Source: Pseudomonadales bacterium
Lineage (GTDB): Bacteria; Pseudomonadota; Gammaproteobacteria; Pseudomonadales; Pseudohongiellaceae
Reading direction: 5' to 3'
NCBI GenBank assembly: GCA_012103535.1
Contig: WLWQ01000003.1
Location: 682,001 to 746,000, forward strand
Length of the DNA stretch: 64,000 nt
Position 1 is the stretch's first letter. The number at the start of each line of letters is the position of its first letter. Under the pieces are notes generated by a model. The model was not told the origin of the DNA. It searched no databases and was given only the letters and a program-made list of their open reading frames with translations. The position numbers and the translations under genes were made by a program. Of this stretch, positions 25,434 to 35,461 are shown piece by piece.

Positions 25434-26596
25434 TTAGGAACTTCTTCCTCTAACGCAAAAAGACGACGCAATATACGCCGCCATTGGATGTACTGTTCTT
25501 CCATGGTTCCGTTTAGGCCATGCACTTGCTCGTTTAACTCCAAAATGGCTGGCGCAATTTCATTGTTAAAGCCAACGGATAGATCTCGATACTCCATTTC
25601 AAAAATTTTACTCCAGCGGTAACGATCATAACGCTGAGTTAAGGTGAGAAAACCACGAGATCGACCGTAATTATTGAAGTCATAGGCTTCAGATGCGGAA
25701 TTCGCTTCTTCTTCTAATTGATCGTAAGAGTATTTGCGCCATACCACATAGGGCGCCTGCATTTCGTCGTAGAGTGATTGGTAGTACTCATCCACGGTAT
25801 CGATAAACAAGTGATGTCGTAGTCGCATTTCCTGAACTCGTCGATACTGCGGATCGTCATCTGCAGGCAGAGTAAGGATACTCAAATAACCGCTCTCATC
25901 TACGCCCAGGTTGCTTGAGAAAGAATCTGGCGAAAGGTCGCTGGCGTAGACTAGCTGGGAAACGCGCTTGATATTAATTAAGTCTTCATTCGATAGCGAA
26001 GATCGAATGCTGACTAAATCGTTGTTGATTTGATTGTAAATGTCTTGAAAAGGTTCGACAAAATTAGCCGCATCGAAGGGGCTGCCAGGGGTATAGCGTG
26101 TAGTTGTCGGATAGTCCTCCGTAAGACTTTCGTCTGCATAGTCCTTTTCTAACCAGACACGGCCAGTGCTGTCGGTAGCAATGACTCGCAGAATCAGCCG
26201 TTGCCCATCAGAAGTAAGAACTGTGCCACTAATGCTTAAATCCATTGATGGATCATCAACAGGCAAAACTCTCACTGGGCCCCACTGATTGGAGACGAGC
26301 AAGGTATTGCGCAGGATATAAGGCAAATAGTGTGTCTCGTTCTCTCTTATTTCAGTGAAGATCCATTCACCGAACTCTAAGGCTTCCTGCTCGCCTATAT
26401 CGATAGTGAACACTTGTACACCAATGTCTAACAACAATGCGTCATTGGGTTCGGCAATTGAGGCATTGAGATCGACTGCGCCGACAGTAGGAATCGGAGG
26501 AGGAGCAGGTGGCGGCGGTGGAGTCTGATTACAGCCAATCAAGACAATCGTAGCTGCCGCTAGAATCCAAATTCGATTGATTCTAATAAGTGCCAT
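25430..26596 (-). CDS. Lipoprotein of unknown function
   Basis: A 388-residue protein with a lipoprotein signal (IVLIGCNQT) and a Pro-rich linker after the lipidated Cys. The mature part is predicted mixed alpha/beta with a Tyr-rich C-terminal helical region (YDRYRWSKIFEMEYRDLSVGF). The middle holds a beta-rich segment with DLSISGTVLTSDGQRLILRVIATDSTGRVWLEKDY, resembling the extracytoplasmic lipoproteins that sense or bind cell-surface stress signals, but I cannot name a family. It follows the exported protein at 26603 by 6 bp and probably works with it. Confidence 0.75.
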   Translation of the reverse strand: MALIRINRIWILAAATIVLIGCNQTPPPPPAPPPIPTVGAVDLNASIAEPNDALLLDIGVQVFTIDIGEQEALEFGEWIFTEIRENETHYLPYILRNTLLVSNQWGPVRVLPVDDPSMDLSISGTVLTSDGQRLILRVIATDSTGRVWLEKDYADESLTEDYPTTTRYTPGSPFDAANFVEPFQDIYNQINNDLVSIRSSLSNEDLINIKRVSQLVYASDLSPDSFSSNLGVDESGYLSILTLPADDDPQYRRVQEMRLRHHLFIDTVDEYYQSLYDEMQAPYVVWRKYSYDQLEEEANSASEAYDFNNYGRSRGFLTLTQRYDRYRWSKIFEMEYRDLSVGFNNEIAPAILELNEQVHGLNGTMEEQYIQWRRILRRLFALEEEVPN

Positions 26597-26602
26597 GTCT
26601 CT

Positions 26603-27388
26603 TTAATTTATGGGAGTTCGTTGGCTACAGACTTGGCCGCGAGTTACGGTTTGGGTGCAGTAAAACTCATCTGGCGGTGCCTGATACTTGTTATAAGATT
26701 GCACCAGATTGAAAGGCACTGAACCATTGCTGGAAATGCTGGTAATCATTCGCAGCGATTGGCTGTCGGAGGAAACACTGAATCGATGAATAATGTAAAG
26801 ACCGTCAGGTAAAGCCATTTCAAAAACTAACTGGTTTCTATCCCAACCACATATTTCAGCGCCGTGCTGACTGTTAAACGTTTCATTTGGGCCAGTTTCC
26901 ATGCCACAAACCAACGGTGCTTCTCCCCGCCGTTCGATACGAATTTCATTGCGGTCCTGAATGATGTCCATCGTGGAATTGCGATTGATGTATTCCGCCA
27001 AGCGCGCCATATCGATAAGATTCGCCTGTCGCCTGCGTGGCCGGTTAAGGTTAATGTTTCCCAGACTGACAGAAGGTCCATTGCCCAGGCCAACACCGGA
27101 ACGTTGCAGCGCTGCGTTCTCCTGTCGAATGCGCATACGACGACTGAGTTCATCTTCCCAGTTATCACTGCGGGCGAAGTCTTTCTCCCAGTTTCCGGAA
27201 AAGTTCATGCGGATTGGAGTATCCAGATCCAGTACTGGGAGCTCGTCATTGGCAGTCTGGGCGTAAGAAGGCGAGGCTATAGCAAGAACAAGCGCACAAA
27301 TTCCCACCGCAAGGAATTTGAGCCCGGTGGTCAAGAACGTTTGAGGGCGTACTTCTTGTGTCATTGCCACAGCCAATGTGGTGCTCAT
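26603..27388 (-). CDS. Exported protein of unknown function
   Basis: A 261-residue protein. A long N-region precedes the hydrophobic signal (LKFLAVGICALVLAIASPSYAQ), so an internal ATG at 27364 may be the true start. The mature part contains MNFSGNWEKDFARSDNWEDEL followed by an Arg/Gln-rich helix. It ends in beta strands with four Cys (VCGMETG, EICGWD, FYCTQTV, QVCSQR) that could form disulfides. It is the first gene of a two-gene unit with the lipoprotein at 25430-26596. I recognise no family. Confidence 0.7.
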   Translation of the reverse strand: MSTTLAVAMTQEVRPQTFLTTGLKFLAVGICALVLAIASPSYAQTANDELPVLDLDTPIRMNFSGNWEKDFARSDNWEDELSRRMRIRQENAALQRSGVGLGNGPSVSLGNINLNRPRRRQANLIDMARLAEYINRNSTMDIIQDRNEIRIERRGEAPLVCGMETGPNETFNSQHGAEICGWDRNQLVFEMALPDGLYIIHRFSVSSDSQSLRMITSISSNGSVPFNLVQSYNKYQAPPDEFYCTQTVTRGQVCSQRTPIN

Positions 27389-27572
27389 GCTGTTTACGCT
27401 TATACGCGAAAACAGATGAAAACACGCAATTATTCGAGTTCAAATCCTCCAATACGCGCTCGGGTTAGTCAATGTTTGAGATACGATGAACTGGCAATTC
27501 ATGCATAGACATTCTGCAAGCAGCCTCTTATCCTGCTGAGACAGTGAAACTCACGCAGAAGGAGATTCCAGC

Positions 27573-28442
27573 ATGCTCTTATCCCGGTTATTCAAGCAAC
27601 TGGCAATAGCATTGCCCCTAGGTTTATTGGCCATTTCAAATGCCCAGGCCCAAAGAGATCTCAGCGGTGTCGAAATTGTCCCCCACCATGTCTCTGGTAC
27701 TTTCTATTACCTGGAAGGAGCCGGTGGAAATATTGGGATAAGCATCGGAGAAGACGGTGTCGTCATGATCGATGACCAGTTTGCGCCGTTGACGGACAAG
27801 ATATTGGCGGCGATTCGCCAGCTCAATGATGGCGAGATTCGATTCGTTATAAATACTCATGTGCATCCGGATCACACCGGAGGCAATGAAAATTTGGGCA
27901 AAATGGGAATCGTCATACTTGCCCGAGATGAGGTCCGAGTCCGCCTTAGTGCGTCTTCACCCAAAGACGCCCTGCCAATTTTAACCTACAGTGAATCCAT
28001 CACTATTCATCTCAATGATGAAGAAGTTCATGCATTCCCAGTGCCGCCTGCACATACCGATGGCGATACTTTTATTCATTTCCGCGATTCAGATGTAATC
28101 CATACCGGCGATGTGTTTAGAACAACTGCTTTTCCGGTTATCGATACCAATAATGGTGGCACCCTGGATGGGACCATACAGGCATTGGCTATCTTGGTTG
28201 GTACTGCCGGTCCTGATACGAAAATTGTTCCAGGCCATGGCGTAGTTTCAGACCGAATGGATGTAATGGGTTTTCGTGACATGGTCATCGATGTTGCAGC
28301 TCAGGTTGAAGAGATGGTTGTACGAGGTATGTCCTATGAAGATGTAGCTTCTGCGAATCCAACTTCAGCGTATAACGATCGTTATGGTGATCCGGATCGG
28401 TTTTTGCGAGCGGTATACACAGAGCTCGGTGGTGAGTTGTAA
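27573..28442 (+). CDS. Exported metallo-beta-lactamase-fold hydrolase
   Basis: A 289-residue protein with a signal peptide (ending ANAQA). The zinc-site motifs are complete: NTHVHPDHTGG (H96, H98, D100, H101), PPAHTDGD, IHTGDVFRT and VPGHGVVSD. It resembles the subclass-B-like MBL hydrolases that often follow catabolic genes. It could be a lactonase, esterase or beta-lactamase-like enzyme, and no substrate loop distinguishes them. An AGAAGGAG Shine-Dalgarno sequence lies about 10 bp upstream. It is followed after 6 bp by an esterase-like gene. Confidence 0.87.
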   Translation: MLLSRLFKQLAIALPLGLLAISNAQAQRDLSGVEIVPHHVSGTFYYLEGAGGNIGISIGEDGVVMIDDQFAPLTDKILAAIRQLNDGEIRFVINTHVHPDHTGGNENLGKMGIVILARDEVRVRLSASSPKDALPILTYSESITIHLNDEEVHAFPVPPAHTDGDTFIHFRDSDVIHTGDVFRTTAFPVIDTNNGGTLDGTIQALAILVGTAGPDTKIVPGHGVVSDRMDVMGFRDMVIDVAAQVEEMVVRGMSYEDVASANPTSAYNDRYGDPDRFLRAVYTELGGEL

Positions 28443-28448
28443 AGATTA

Positions 28449-29684
28449 ATGATATGTAAAAGTAAATTTTTCTCTGCGGTAGTCTGCACGGTTTTATTCA
28501 GTCGTACATTTGCTGCCGAAAATGATGGCTTGGTAGATCAATTTTGGTCTGCTACTGATGACACACAAAGAGATTCTGTCGCTGAACAATTAGTAAGCGA
28601 GTCTGCAGATGCGGAAACACTCTATCAATGGCTGAAAGACGGTCCGACCTATTCGGCTAATGTGCCCACCGGCCAGCAAGAGAGTGCTCGAATCGCCAGC
28701 GATGGTACCCGTTTTCCCTATGTATTTCTGGTACCAGAAGAATATGATCCAAGCCGGAAATATCCGGTTGAGTTCATGCTCCACGGCGGGGTCAGTCGAC
28801 CAGAATGGGAGCCAGGTGGGGGATGGTGGCGTCGTGGCTTCGATTCACTAAAACAGCCTGATCGAATAATTGTTGTACCTGCTTCCTGGGTCGATGCATT
28901 TTGGTGGCATGAGAATCAGGCAGAGAGCTTGCCGGCAATTCTTAATGAACTAAAAGCAAGTTATAACATCGATGAGAACCGAGTAACTCTAACTGGAATT
29001 TCTGATGGCGGAACCGGTGCTTATTTTTTCGCATTCAAACAACCTACGCCCTGGGCAGCTTTTCTACCTTATATAGGTCATCCCGGAGTCCTACGTAATC
29101 CTCAAAGTGGTGGCGGTTATCGGCTCTATTTTGAGAATTTAATGTCGAAACCACTCTACATCGTGAATGGAGAAAACGATCGCCTCTATCCGTCATCATC
29201 GGTTGCGCCCTTTATCGATATATTGGTCGATGCAGGCGTAGATCACATTTGGAAAGTCATTCCTGAGGGTGGCCACAACACAAACTGGCTGCCTGAAGAG
29301 ACCCCTCTCATTGAGCGATTCAAACAGGATAATCCTCGAGATGCATTACCGGATTCCGTGCAATGGGTGGCTGATAGAACGGACAAGTTTCATCGCAATT
29401 TGTGGATTCGCATTGATGCCTTATCGCAGTCACCCGGTCTATTGGAAGCGAACCGCTCTGCTAACGAGATTGATGTTGTAGCCCGCGGGATTAGCGAATT
29501 TACCCTGCTGCTTAGTCCTGAAGAAGTGGACTTTTCACAGGCTATTCGTGTGAATGTGAACGGTGAAAACATTTTCGATGAATTAGTTCCTCAGGACAAA
29601 GACACGATGCTGCGCTGGGCCGCACAGGATCTGGACCGGACCATGCTGTTTTCTGCCGAGATGAATCTAGCTATTGGTGATTGA
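28449..29684 (+). CDS. Exported alpha/beta hydrolase (esterase/depolymerase-like)
   Basis: A 411-residue protein with a signal peptide (ending TFA/AE). A feruloyl-esterase/PHB-depolymerase-like core shows EYDPSRKYPVEFMLHGG (oxyanion region), LTGISDGGTGAYFFA with Ser at about residue 185, YIVNGENDRLYPS with the Asp, and IPEGGHNTNWL with the His. A C-terminal beta region of about 110 residues follows (IDALSQSPGLLEANRSANEIDVV). It probably cleaves esters outside the cytoplasm and lies 6 bp after the MBL-fold gene, so the two likely act on one substrate. Confidence 0.85.
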   Translation: MICKSKFFSAVVCTVLFSRTFAAENDGLVDQFWSATDDTQRDSVAEQLVSESADAETLYQWLKDGPTYSANVPTGQQESARIASDGTRFPYVFLVPEEYDPSRKYPVEFMLHGGVSRPEWEPGGGWWRRGFDSLKQPDRIIVVPASWVDAFWWHENQAESLPAILNELKASYNIDENRVTLTGISDGGTGAYFFAFKQPTPWAAFLPYIGHPGVLRNPQSGGGYRLYFENLMSKPLYIVNGENDRLYPSSSVAPFIDILVDAGVDHIWKVIPEGGHNTNWLPEETPLIERFKQDNPRDALPDSVQWVADRTDKFHRNLWIRIDALSQSPGLLEANRSANEIDVVARGISEFTLLLSPEEVDFSQAIRVNVNGENIFDELVPQDKDTMLRWAAQDLDRTMLFSAEMNLAIGD

Positions 29685-29824
29685 GAAAACAGTTCCTGGA
29701 ATTGTGCTGGCCGCTCGCTTCTCGATAAAATCTCCTGTACAAAACTGAACGGCAGACGTTAGCATCCTGCGGCTAGACTTGATAAGAGCTAGCGTATTAT
29801 ATCCGATGGACCCGAGGGGTATTC

Positions 29825-30253
29825 GTGAACAGACAAATCCGCCGCAATATCGACATCATGCTTACCGGCCTGGGTATCGCATTAATCTTCACCGCCGTTT
29901 TACTTGGTTCAACTCTTACCATTACCGTTCAAATGCCTATGGCACTTTTTGGAGTGCTGCTTATGGAAGCAGGTGTTTGGGGCTTATCGAATAAATTTTT
30001 TCCCAGCGATCGACGTTTTTCCCGACTTAGAGTTGAAGGCAACCGCATGCTGGACATGGTGCGCGAACTCAACTCAGCAGCCATCTCAAAAGATATCGGT
30101 CAAGAAGACGCCAAACGATTCCAGGCAACATTAGAAGAAATGCATAATTCCGTAGTTAAGATGGCAGAACTTGCAGGTATCGAAGATGGCGCAAAGATTC
30201 CCATAAAGGACAATCGAGTCGAAAGCGATAGCGACGACAGCCAGGAAAGCTAA
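29825..30253 (+). CDS. Small inner-membrane protein with cytoplasmic coiled tail
   Basis: A 142-residue protein starting at GTG 29825, supported by GAGGGG 6 bp upstream. Two hydrophobic helices ([20 protein letters not shown] and [16 protein letters not shown]) are followed by a helical hydrophilic domain of about 80 residues and an Asp/Ser-rich end. The two-helix hairpin plus soluble helical tail is common in uncharacterised membrane proteins. No family is recognised. It precedes glcB by about 95 bp; co-transcription is possible but not shown. Confidence 0.72.
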   Translation: MNRQIRRNIDIMLTGLGIALIFTAVLLGSTLTITVQMPMALFGVLLMEAGVWGLSNKFFPSDRRFSRLRVEGNRMLDMVRELNSAAISKDIGQEDAKRFQATLEEMHNSVVKMAELAGIEDGAKIPIKDNRVESDSDDSQES

Positions 30254-30347
30254 ACACAAATCCACTTTTAATTTTCTACTCCAACATATGGGATTCTATC
30301 CTTTACTGTTTGGATTAATTTGCTCCCCACAAAAAAAGTACTTAGCA

Positions 30348-32522
30348 ATGACAAATAGAATCACAATAGGACAACTTGAAGTAGCAACTGAGCTTGCAGA
30401 TTTCGTCAACAACGAGCTTTTGCCAAAAATTGGTTTAGACCGTGACAAGTTTTGGTCTGGCCTCGATTCGATTCTCACTGAATTCACACCACGCAATACA
30501 AGCCTGCTAAAAGACCGCGACGCGTTGCAGGCAAAAATTGATGAATGGCATAGGCAACATCGCGAACAAGGGCATGATCCCTCAGCTTATAAAGCGTTTC
30601 TTACCGAGATTGGATATCTAAGCAATCAGGGTGATGACTTTGAGGTGAGCACTGCAAATGTAGATTCTGAAATCGCTTCCCAGGCAGGCCCCCAACTTGT
30701 GGTACCTGTTAAAAATGCGAGGTTTGCCTTGAACGCTGCCAATGCTCGTTGGGGGTCTCTTTACGATGCACTCTATGGCACCGATGCCATATCCGAGGAC
30801 GGTGGTGCGGAAAGAGCGGGTGGATACAATCCTGTGCGAGGCGACAAAGTAATCGCTTTCGCGCGGAGTTTTCTCGATCAGTCCTGTCCATTAGTTGATG
30901 GCTCCCATAGAGATGCAACAGCTTACCAGGTGGAAGGAGGCGTTTTATCGGTTCAATTGAGCAGCGGTTCATCCACCAGTTTGGAGAATCAGAACCAATT
31001 TAAGGGTTATGTTGGAGAAGAGACTGCACCTACGAATGTTTTGCTGGTGAATAATGATCTGCATATCGACATACAAATTGACCGTGACTCAGATATTGGC
31101 TCCGGCGACGCGGCAGGGATAAAAGATTTAGTTTTGGAAGCGGCTATCACTACTATTCAGGACTGTGAAGATTCTGTCGCTGCGGTTGATGCGGAAGATA
31201 AAGTAGAAATTTATAGAAATTGGCTTGGCCTCATTAACGGTGATCTGGCGGATAGTTTTATTAAAGGTGGCCAGGAAGTGACTCGTATTTTGCATCAGGA
31301 CCGAGAATTTACGGCTCCAGATGGAAGCAGTTTTTCCTTGCCTGGTCGGAGCATATTACTGGTGCGCAATGTCGGCCACTTGATGCGTAACAACGCAATC
31401 ATTGACACTAATGGCGAAGAGATTTATGAAGGCATTATGGATGGTGTTATTACTGGCGCCATTGCGACATTAGATGTCGATGGAAAAAATTTGCTGCGTA
31501 ATTCAAGAACAGGAAGTGTCTATATCGTAAAACCAAAGATGCACGGCACGGCGGAAGTCGAATTCACTTGTGAGCTCTTCGCGGCGATTGAAAAATTGCT
31601 GGGTATTAAAAGCAATGCGCTCAAAGTCGGAATCATGGATGAGGAACGCCGTACTACGCTTAATCTGAAAACATGTATTAAGGCAGCACGGGAAAGAGTG
31701 GTGTTTATTAATACCGGATTTCTCGATCGCACTGGCGACGAAATTCATACCAGTATGGAAGCTGGCCCAATGATTCCTAAGACCAAAATGAAGGGCGCCC
31801 AATGGATTGCTTCCTATGAGGACAGCAATGTCGATGTAGGTCTCGCTTGTGGATTACAGGGCAAAGCACAAATCGGAAAGGGCATGTGGGCCATGCCTGA
31901 TTTAATGGCCGGCATGCTGGAACAAAAAATCGGCCATCCTCAAGCCGGTGCGAATACTGCCTGGGTTCCTTCTCCCACTGCGGCGGTTTTACACGCCATG
32001 CACTATCACCAGGTAAACGTATTTGCGCGGCAGGATGAGTTGAAGTCTCGAACTGCGGCGAGCATCGATGAAATTCTACAAATTCCTCTGCTGGAAGATC
32101 CAGGCAGTCTTAGTGCAGAAGAAATTCAACATGAGCTGGATAACAATGCCCAGGGTATTCTCGGCTATGTTGTGCGTTGGATCGATCAAGGAATTGGCTG
32201 TTCTAAAGTGCCAGACATAAATAACGTGGGCTTAATGGAAGATCGAGCAACTTTAAGAATATCCAGCCAACACATGGCTAATTGGCTACATCATGGTTTA
32301 TGCACGAAGGAGCAGGTGCAGGAAACTATGGAAAGAATGGCTGGGGTTGTGGATGAACAGAATAAGGAAGATCCATTGTATGAACCGATGGCACCAAGCT
32401 TTTCCGACTCCATTGCATTCCAGGCTGCCTGTGAATTGGTCTTTGATGGCTTGAGTCAGCCAAATGGCTATACCGAACCGATATTGCATGCGCGGCGATT
32501 GGCAAAAAAGAACGCAAGCTGA
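30348..32522 (+). CDS. glcB: Malate synthase G
   Basis: About 724 residues, the usual length of malate synthase G, which condenses glyoxylate with acetyl-CoA to malate in the cytoplasm. The whole sequence follows the Escherichia coli enzyme. It has [20 protein letters not shown] near the N-terminus, [35 protein letters not shown] with the catalytic Arg, [29 protein letters not shown], and [14 protein letters not shown] with the catalytic Asp. ATG 30348 is preferred over 30288 because only it gives the family N-terminus. No isocitrate lyase or glycolate oxidase gene lies in the window. It may serve glyoxylate from purine, glycolate or other catabolism. Confidence 0.96.
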   Translation: MTNRITIGQLEVATELADFVNNELLPKIGLDRDKFWSGLDSILTEFTPRNTSLLKDRDALQAKIDEWHRQHREQGHDPSAYKAFLTEIGYLSNQGDDFEVSTANVDSEIASQAGPQLVVPVKNARFALNAANARWGSLYDALYGTDAISEDGGAERAGGYNPVRGDKVIAFARSFLDQSCPLVDGSHRDATAYQVEGGVLSVQLSSGSSTSLENQNQFKGYVGEETAPTNVLLVNNDLHIDIQIDRDSDIGSGDAAGIKDLVLEAAITTIQDCEDSVAAVDAEDKVEIYRNWLGLINGDLADSFIKGGQEVTRILHQDREFTAPDGSSFSLPGRSILLVRNVGHLMRNNAIIDTNGEEIYEGIMDGVITGAIATLDVDGKNLLRNSRTGSVYIVKPKMHGTAEVEFTCELFAAIEKLLGIKSNALKVGIMDEERRTTLNLKTCIKAARERVVFINTGFLDRTGDEIHTSMEAGPMIPKTKMKGAQWIASYEDSNVDVGLACGLQGKAQIGKGMWAMPDLMAGMLEQKIGHPQAGANTAWVPSPTAAVLHAMHYHQVNVFARQDELKSRTAASIDEILQIPLLEDPGSLSAEEIQHELDNNAQGILGYVVRWIDQGIGCSKVPDINNVGLMEDRATLRISSQHMANWLHHGLCTKEQVQETMERMAGVVDEQNKEDPLYEPMAPSFSDSIAFQAACELVFDGLSQPNGYTEPILHARRLAKKNAS

Positions 32523-32579
32523 TTCCCTAAAATTATTGTTATCCTATTTGCTCAATCGAAGTTTACTAAAGAGCTAACT

Positions 32580-32984
32580 ATGGGGAATGGCGGTTGGTAC
32601 GGTACACCAGAGGAATGGGCTCAAATAGAGCAACCGTTGATCGAGGTTGATCCGATCATCGATGGCTTCGTGGATCAGGTCGGGTTATCAGTTCGGAAAA
32701 ACTACAAAGACAATCCGGAACGATCAATTATCTGGGGAGATAATGTGAGATGCCTTATCCAATTGTATCTTTCTGATGAAGCCGGACTGACGTTCAATTT
32801 GTGGTTTTGTGCTTCCCAAGACCGTGGAAACAAACGTTATTGGAAACAAGAAATGGCAGTTCGGAATAAGAGAATCGAGGATTTTAGAGAGGACCTGGAA
32901 TCCTTACTCAATGACGGTTACAAAAAACTTACTCAGTGGAGCGGAGATGAATCCGTTCTGGAATTAGTCACTGAACTTGGCTAA
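32580..32984 (+). CDS. Hypothetical cytoplasmic protein
   Basis: A 134-residue protein without signal or transmembrane segments. It is rich in Trp and charged residues (GNGGWYGTPEEWAQIEQPLIEVD, NKRYWKQEMAVRNKRIEDF) and looks like one alpha/beta domain ending in a helix. It starts 57 bp after glcB and ends 16 bp before a strong terminator, so it may be transcribed with glcB. No family is recognised. Confidence 0.65.
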   Translation: MGNGGWYGTPEEWAQIEQPLIEVDPIIDGFVDQVGLSVRKNYKDNPERSIIWGDNVRCLIQLYLSDEAGLTFNLWFCASQDRGNKRYWKQEMAVRNKRIEDFREDLESLLNDGYKKLTQWSGDESVLELVTELG

Positions 32985-32998
32985 AAATTAGTTAAACA

Positions 32999-33027
32999 AA
33001 AAAGCCGAGACATTGTCTCGGCTTTTT
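32999..33027. terminator. Bidirectional Rho-independent terminator
   Basis: AAAGCCGAGAC (33001-33011) pairs perfectly with GTCTCGGCTTT (33015-33025) around ATT. A and T runs lie on both sides, so it serves the hypothetical gene ending at 32984 and the converging gene ending at 33045. Confidence 0.92.
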
Positions 33028-33044
33028 CATACAGCTAGAAAATT

Positions 33045-34079
33045 TTACTGTCCGCTTTCCTCGGCGGCCTGACGTTCCAGTGCACGAGCCCCAGCTAAAA
33101 TCCCTATCATTCCATAATTGCCTTCATGACAGGCGTATTCATACAGGTTTTCCTCAAGAAGGGAGAGGGGGAACTCACCGTAAAAGTCTGAAGCAAATAC
33201 AGAGGGATCACTCACTCGAAATCCGTAAACTAATTTGTTGTCAGTTTCCCGGTGAAAAGTTTCGGTGACAGTCAGATTATCAACTGGCATTCCTCTCAGG
33301 GAATGCCAGTCGTTGAAGTATTGAGTTTCGACCACCAGCGTATCTCCGTCCCAGTGTCCGATAGAGTCCCCCATCCATTTTTCATGGGCTTCGGCGGCGG
33401 CCTCTGAGCCTGGATCCCGTTGGTCAGTTATTTTTATGATGCGCGCATCATGAACCATTTCTGCAACGATGGTGACATAGCCCGGTGATTGCACGAACTG
33501 CAAGTTGCTGTTGTAGATTACAGGCATCATGACTGGTCCAGCAGTAGGACCGAAACCAACTAAACAACGTTCCGGAAGTCCACGACCTTCTGGACCATCG
33601 TTACGGCCCGGTAGGTTCGCGCATCTAGCCCGTACCCGTTCCATCACGCCTGGCATGATTTCAGGCATTCGACCATTCGGTGGATCGATGATTGCTGAGG
33701 TGCGCATTTCGCCATTAATGGTTGGAATAAACTGAGCGTCTTCCCGCCAGAATAAATCGTAGTTACCAATCGGCGGCAGTGACTCTGCCACTACCGGAGC
33801 GGGACGGTCTGGATCGAGGGGTTCGTTATCTTCGTCGAAGCGCGCTTGCTCAGCGCGTTCGATTTCCAAGGCTTCTTCTTCGGTGTAAAACCGTTTTTCC
33901 CCGAGTTCCCGCGGTCTTTCGAATGGAATAATCGAAGTGTGTTTCCAAACCGCTTGTAAATCCGGAACCCCCCATTCGGTGCGTGGCACTTCGTAGTCTT
34001 GTGCGATTGCAGGTGCTGCAATTACTCCTGCAACTAAAGCAGCGAAGCGAATTGATCTAAGTGGAAATCTTCTGGGCAT
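33045..34079 (-). CDS. Exported protein of unknown function, paralogue of the gene at the left edge
   Basis: A 344-residue protein with a signal peptide (LRSIRFAALVAGVIAAPAIAQ). The mature part begins with RTEWGVPDLQAVWKHTSIIPFERP, a recognisable start of a large uncharacterised family common in marine proteobacteria and acidobacteria. It contains GDSIGHWDGDTLVVETQYFND and ends with CHEGNYGMIGILAGARALE. The last third is very similar to bases 1-330. GGAGTAATCT precedes the ATG. An 11-bp perfect inverted repeat (33283-33293 with 33300-33310) lies inside the coding sequence. Function is unknown. Confidence 0.82.
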   Translation of the reverse strand: MPRRFPLRSIRFAALVAGVIAAPAIAQDYEVPRTEWGVPDLQAVWKHTSIIPFERPRELGEKRFYTEEEALEIERAEQARFDEDNEPLDPDRPAPVVAESLPPIGNYDLFWREDAQFIPTINGEMRTSAIIDPPNGRMPEIMPGVMERVRARCANLPGRNDGPEGRGLPERCLVGFGPTAGPVMMPVIYNSNLQFVQSPGYVTIVAEMVHDARIIKITDQRDPGSEAAAEAHEKWMGDSIGHWDGDTLVVETQYFNDWHSLRGMPVDNLTVTETFHRETDNKLVYGFRVSDPSVFASDFYGEFPLSLLEENLYEYACHEGNYGMIGILAGARALERQAAEESGQ

Positions 34080-34334
34080 AGATTACTCCAGCGAGGTAGG
34101 GCAGATTTGCTACTGAATTTATTGCGACATTAATTATACCGTCAAAGCTTATCACCCCGTTATTCCAAGTCAATTCGCTGAAAGCCAGTATTTATAAGGC
34201 CTAGCGCGAGATTTGCAACATTTTGTGATTTCACCAGAAATATTGAACCTAGAGGCAATAATTTGTCATGATTAGCAGCCCTGATATCAAAAAACAAAAA
34301 GGCCCCCACCGGGCTCAATAGAGGTTAGATCCCC

Positions 34335-35456
34335 ATGCGAAATTTCTCCAAGCTGGTCGTTTTAGGACTGGCAGTAGTGTTATCTGCCCAATCGTTAGCC
34401 CAGGGCAATGCCCGCGGCAATATTGGTGAGAGTCCTTACAACGTGATTCGGTACTGGGCCGATCCTTTTCAGGAATTTGGATTTGGCTTTGGCGGAAATT
34501 CCGGCATCTGGGCCGAGTCTCCTGAGCGCATCATAATTGCTCAGAGAGGTGAAACCGCTTTGCCATATCCTTTGCCCGATGATTTTCATGGCTATGCCGG
34601 TGAATTAGGAATAAATGTATTAACCGACACTAATCGCCGTACCTGGCAAAATTGTCTCTATACAGTAAATGCTGATGGCGAAGTAACTGAAATTTGGGAT
34701 CACCTGGATTTCCTCTGCGCCGGTTCTGAAGGTCCTGGCCCACATCGAATTCGTATTAGTCCTTATGATCCAGAGAGTCGCATCTGGTTAGTGCATGAAA
34801 CATTCCATCAGATCTACGTTATCTCAAATGATGGCTCAGAAGTTCTTGCTACCTATGGAGAGAAACTGGTTCCAGGTGACGATGCAACACATTTCGGTCG
34901 TCCTCAGGACGTGGCTTTCCTTCCCGACGGCAGAATACTAATCGCTGATGGCCTGGATAATCATCGCGTCATGATTATGGACAATGACATGAATTATCTC
35001 GGTGAATTTGGTGGCTTCGGTGATGGTCCCGGGCAATTCAACACGATTCATGCCCTTGGGATTGGTCCAGAGGGGCGCATATTTGTTCTCGATCGCTCTG
35101 GCGGCGAAGTAATTCTGTTTCGCACTACTGATGATCCAGCCGTGATTGAATTCGATCGATCGATTGGCTCACCGCTTACTTTGCCTCTCGATATCATCGT
35201 TAATGAAAATGATTTCTGGATTACTGATCTGGGTCCACTGCGTTTCTTGAATTTCGATTTTGAAGGCAATCTTAAATACACCTGGTTAGTTCCAAGGGAA
35301 TTACCGGATGGTTATTTAGAAGTGCACACCTTTAGCGTTGACCCAGACGGCAATTTGTTTGGTGGAGATAATCAGTACGGCCGTACGCAAAAATTTGTAC
35401 CGAAATCAAGTTCAGGCGCTGATCTGCTTATTGAACCGCCTTGGACTGCGAACTAA
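34335..35456 (+). CDS. Exported NHL-repeat beta-propeller protein
   Basis: A 373-residue protein with a signal peptide (ending SLAQG). NHL-type blades are visible as FGRPQDVAFLPDGRILIADGLDNHRV, FGGFGDGPGQFNTIHALGIGPEGRIFVLDRS and similar, with a PHRIRISPYDP blade earlier. The pattern resembles the propellers of peptidyl-alpha-hydroxyglycine lyase and 6-bladed scaffolds. It begins 255 bp after the previous divergent gene and is followed after only 5 bp by an exported aldolase-like gene, so the two are surely co-transcribed and possibly partners in the periplasm. The catalytic role is unknown. Confidence 0.85.
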   Translation: MRNFSKLVVLGLAVVLSAQSLAQGNARGNIGESPYNVIRYWADPFQEFGFGFGGNSGIWAESPERIIIAQRGETALPYPLPDDFHGYAGELGINVLTDTNRRTWQNCLYTVNADGEVTEIWDHLDFLCAGSEGPGPHRIRISPYDPESRIWLVHETFHQIYVISNDGSEVLATYGEKLVPGDDATHFGRPQDVAFLPDGRILIADGLDNHRVMIMDNDMNYLGEFGGFGDGPGQFNTIHALGIGPEGRIFVLDRSGGEVILFRTTDDPAVIEFDRSIGSPLTLPLDIIVNENDFWITDLGPLRFLNFDFEGNLKYTWLVPRELPDGYLEVHTFSVDPDGNLFGGDNQYGRTQKFVPKSSSGADLLIEPPWTAN

Positions 35457-35461
35457 AAGAA

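Noticed and set aside
29779..30134. Overlapping ORFs around 29779-29994 and 29904-30134
   Set aside because: Both are out-of-frame shadows of the membrane protein at 29825, which has a good GTG start and Shine-Dalgarno sequence.
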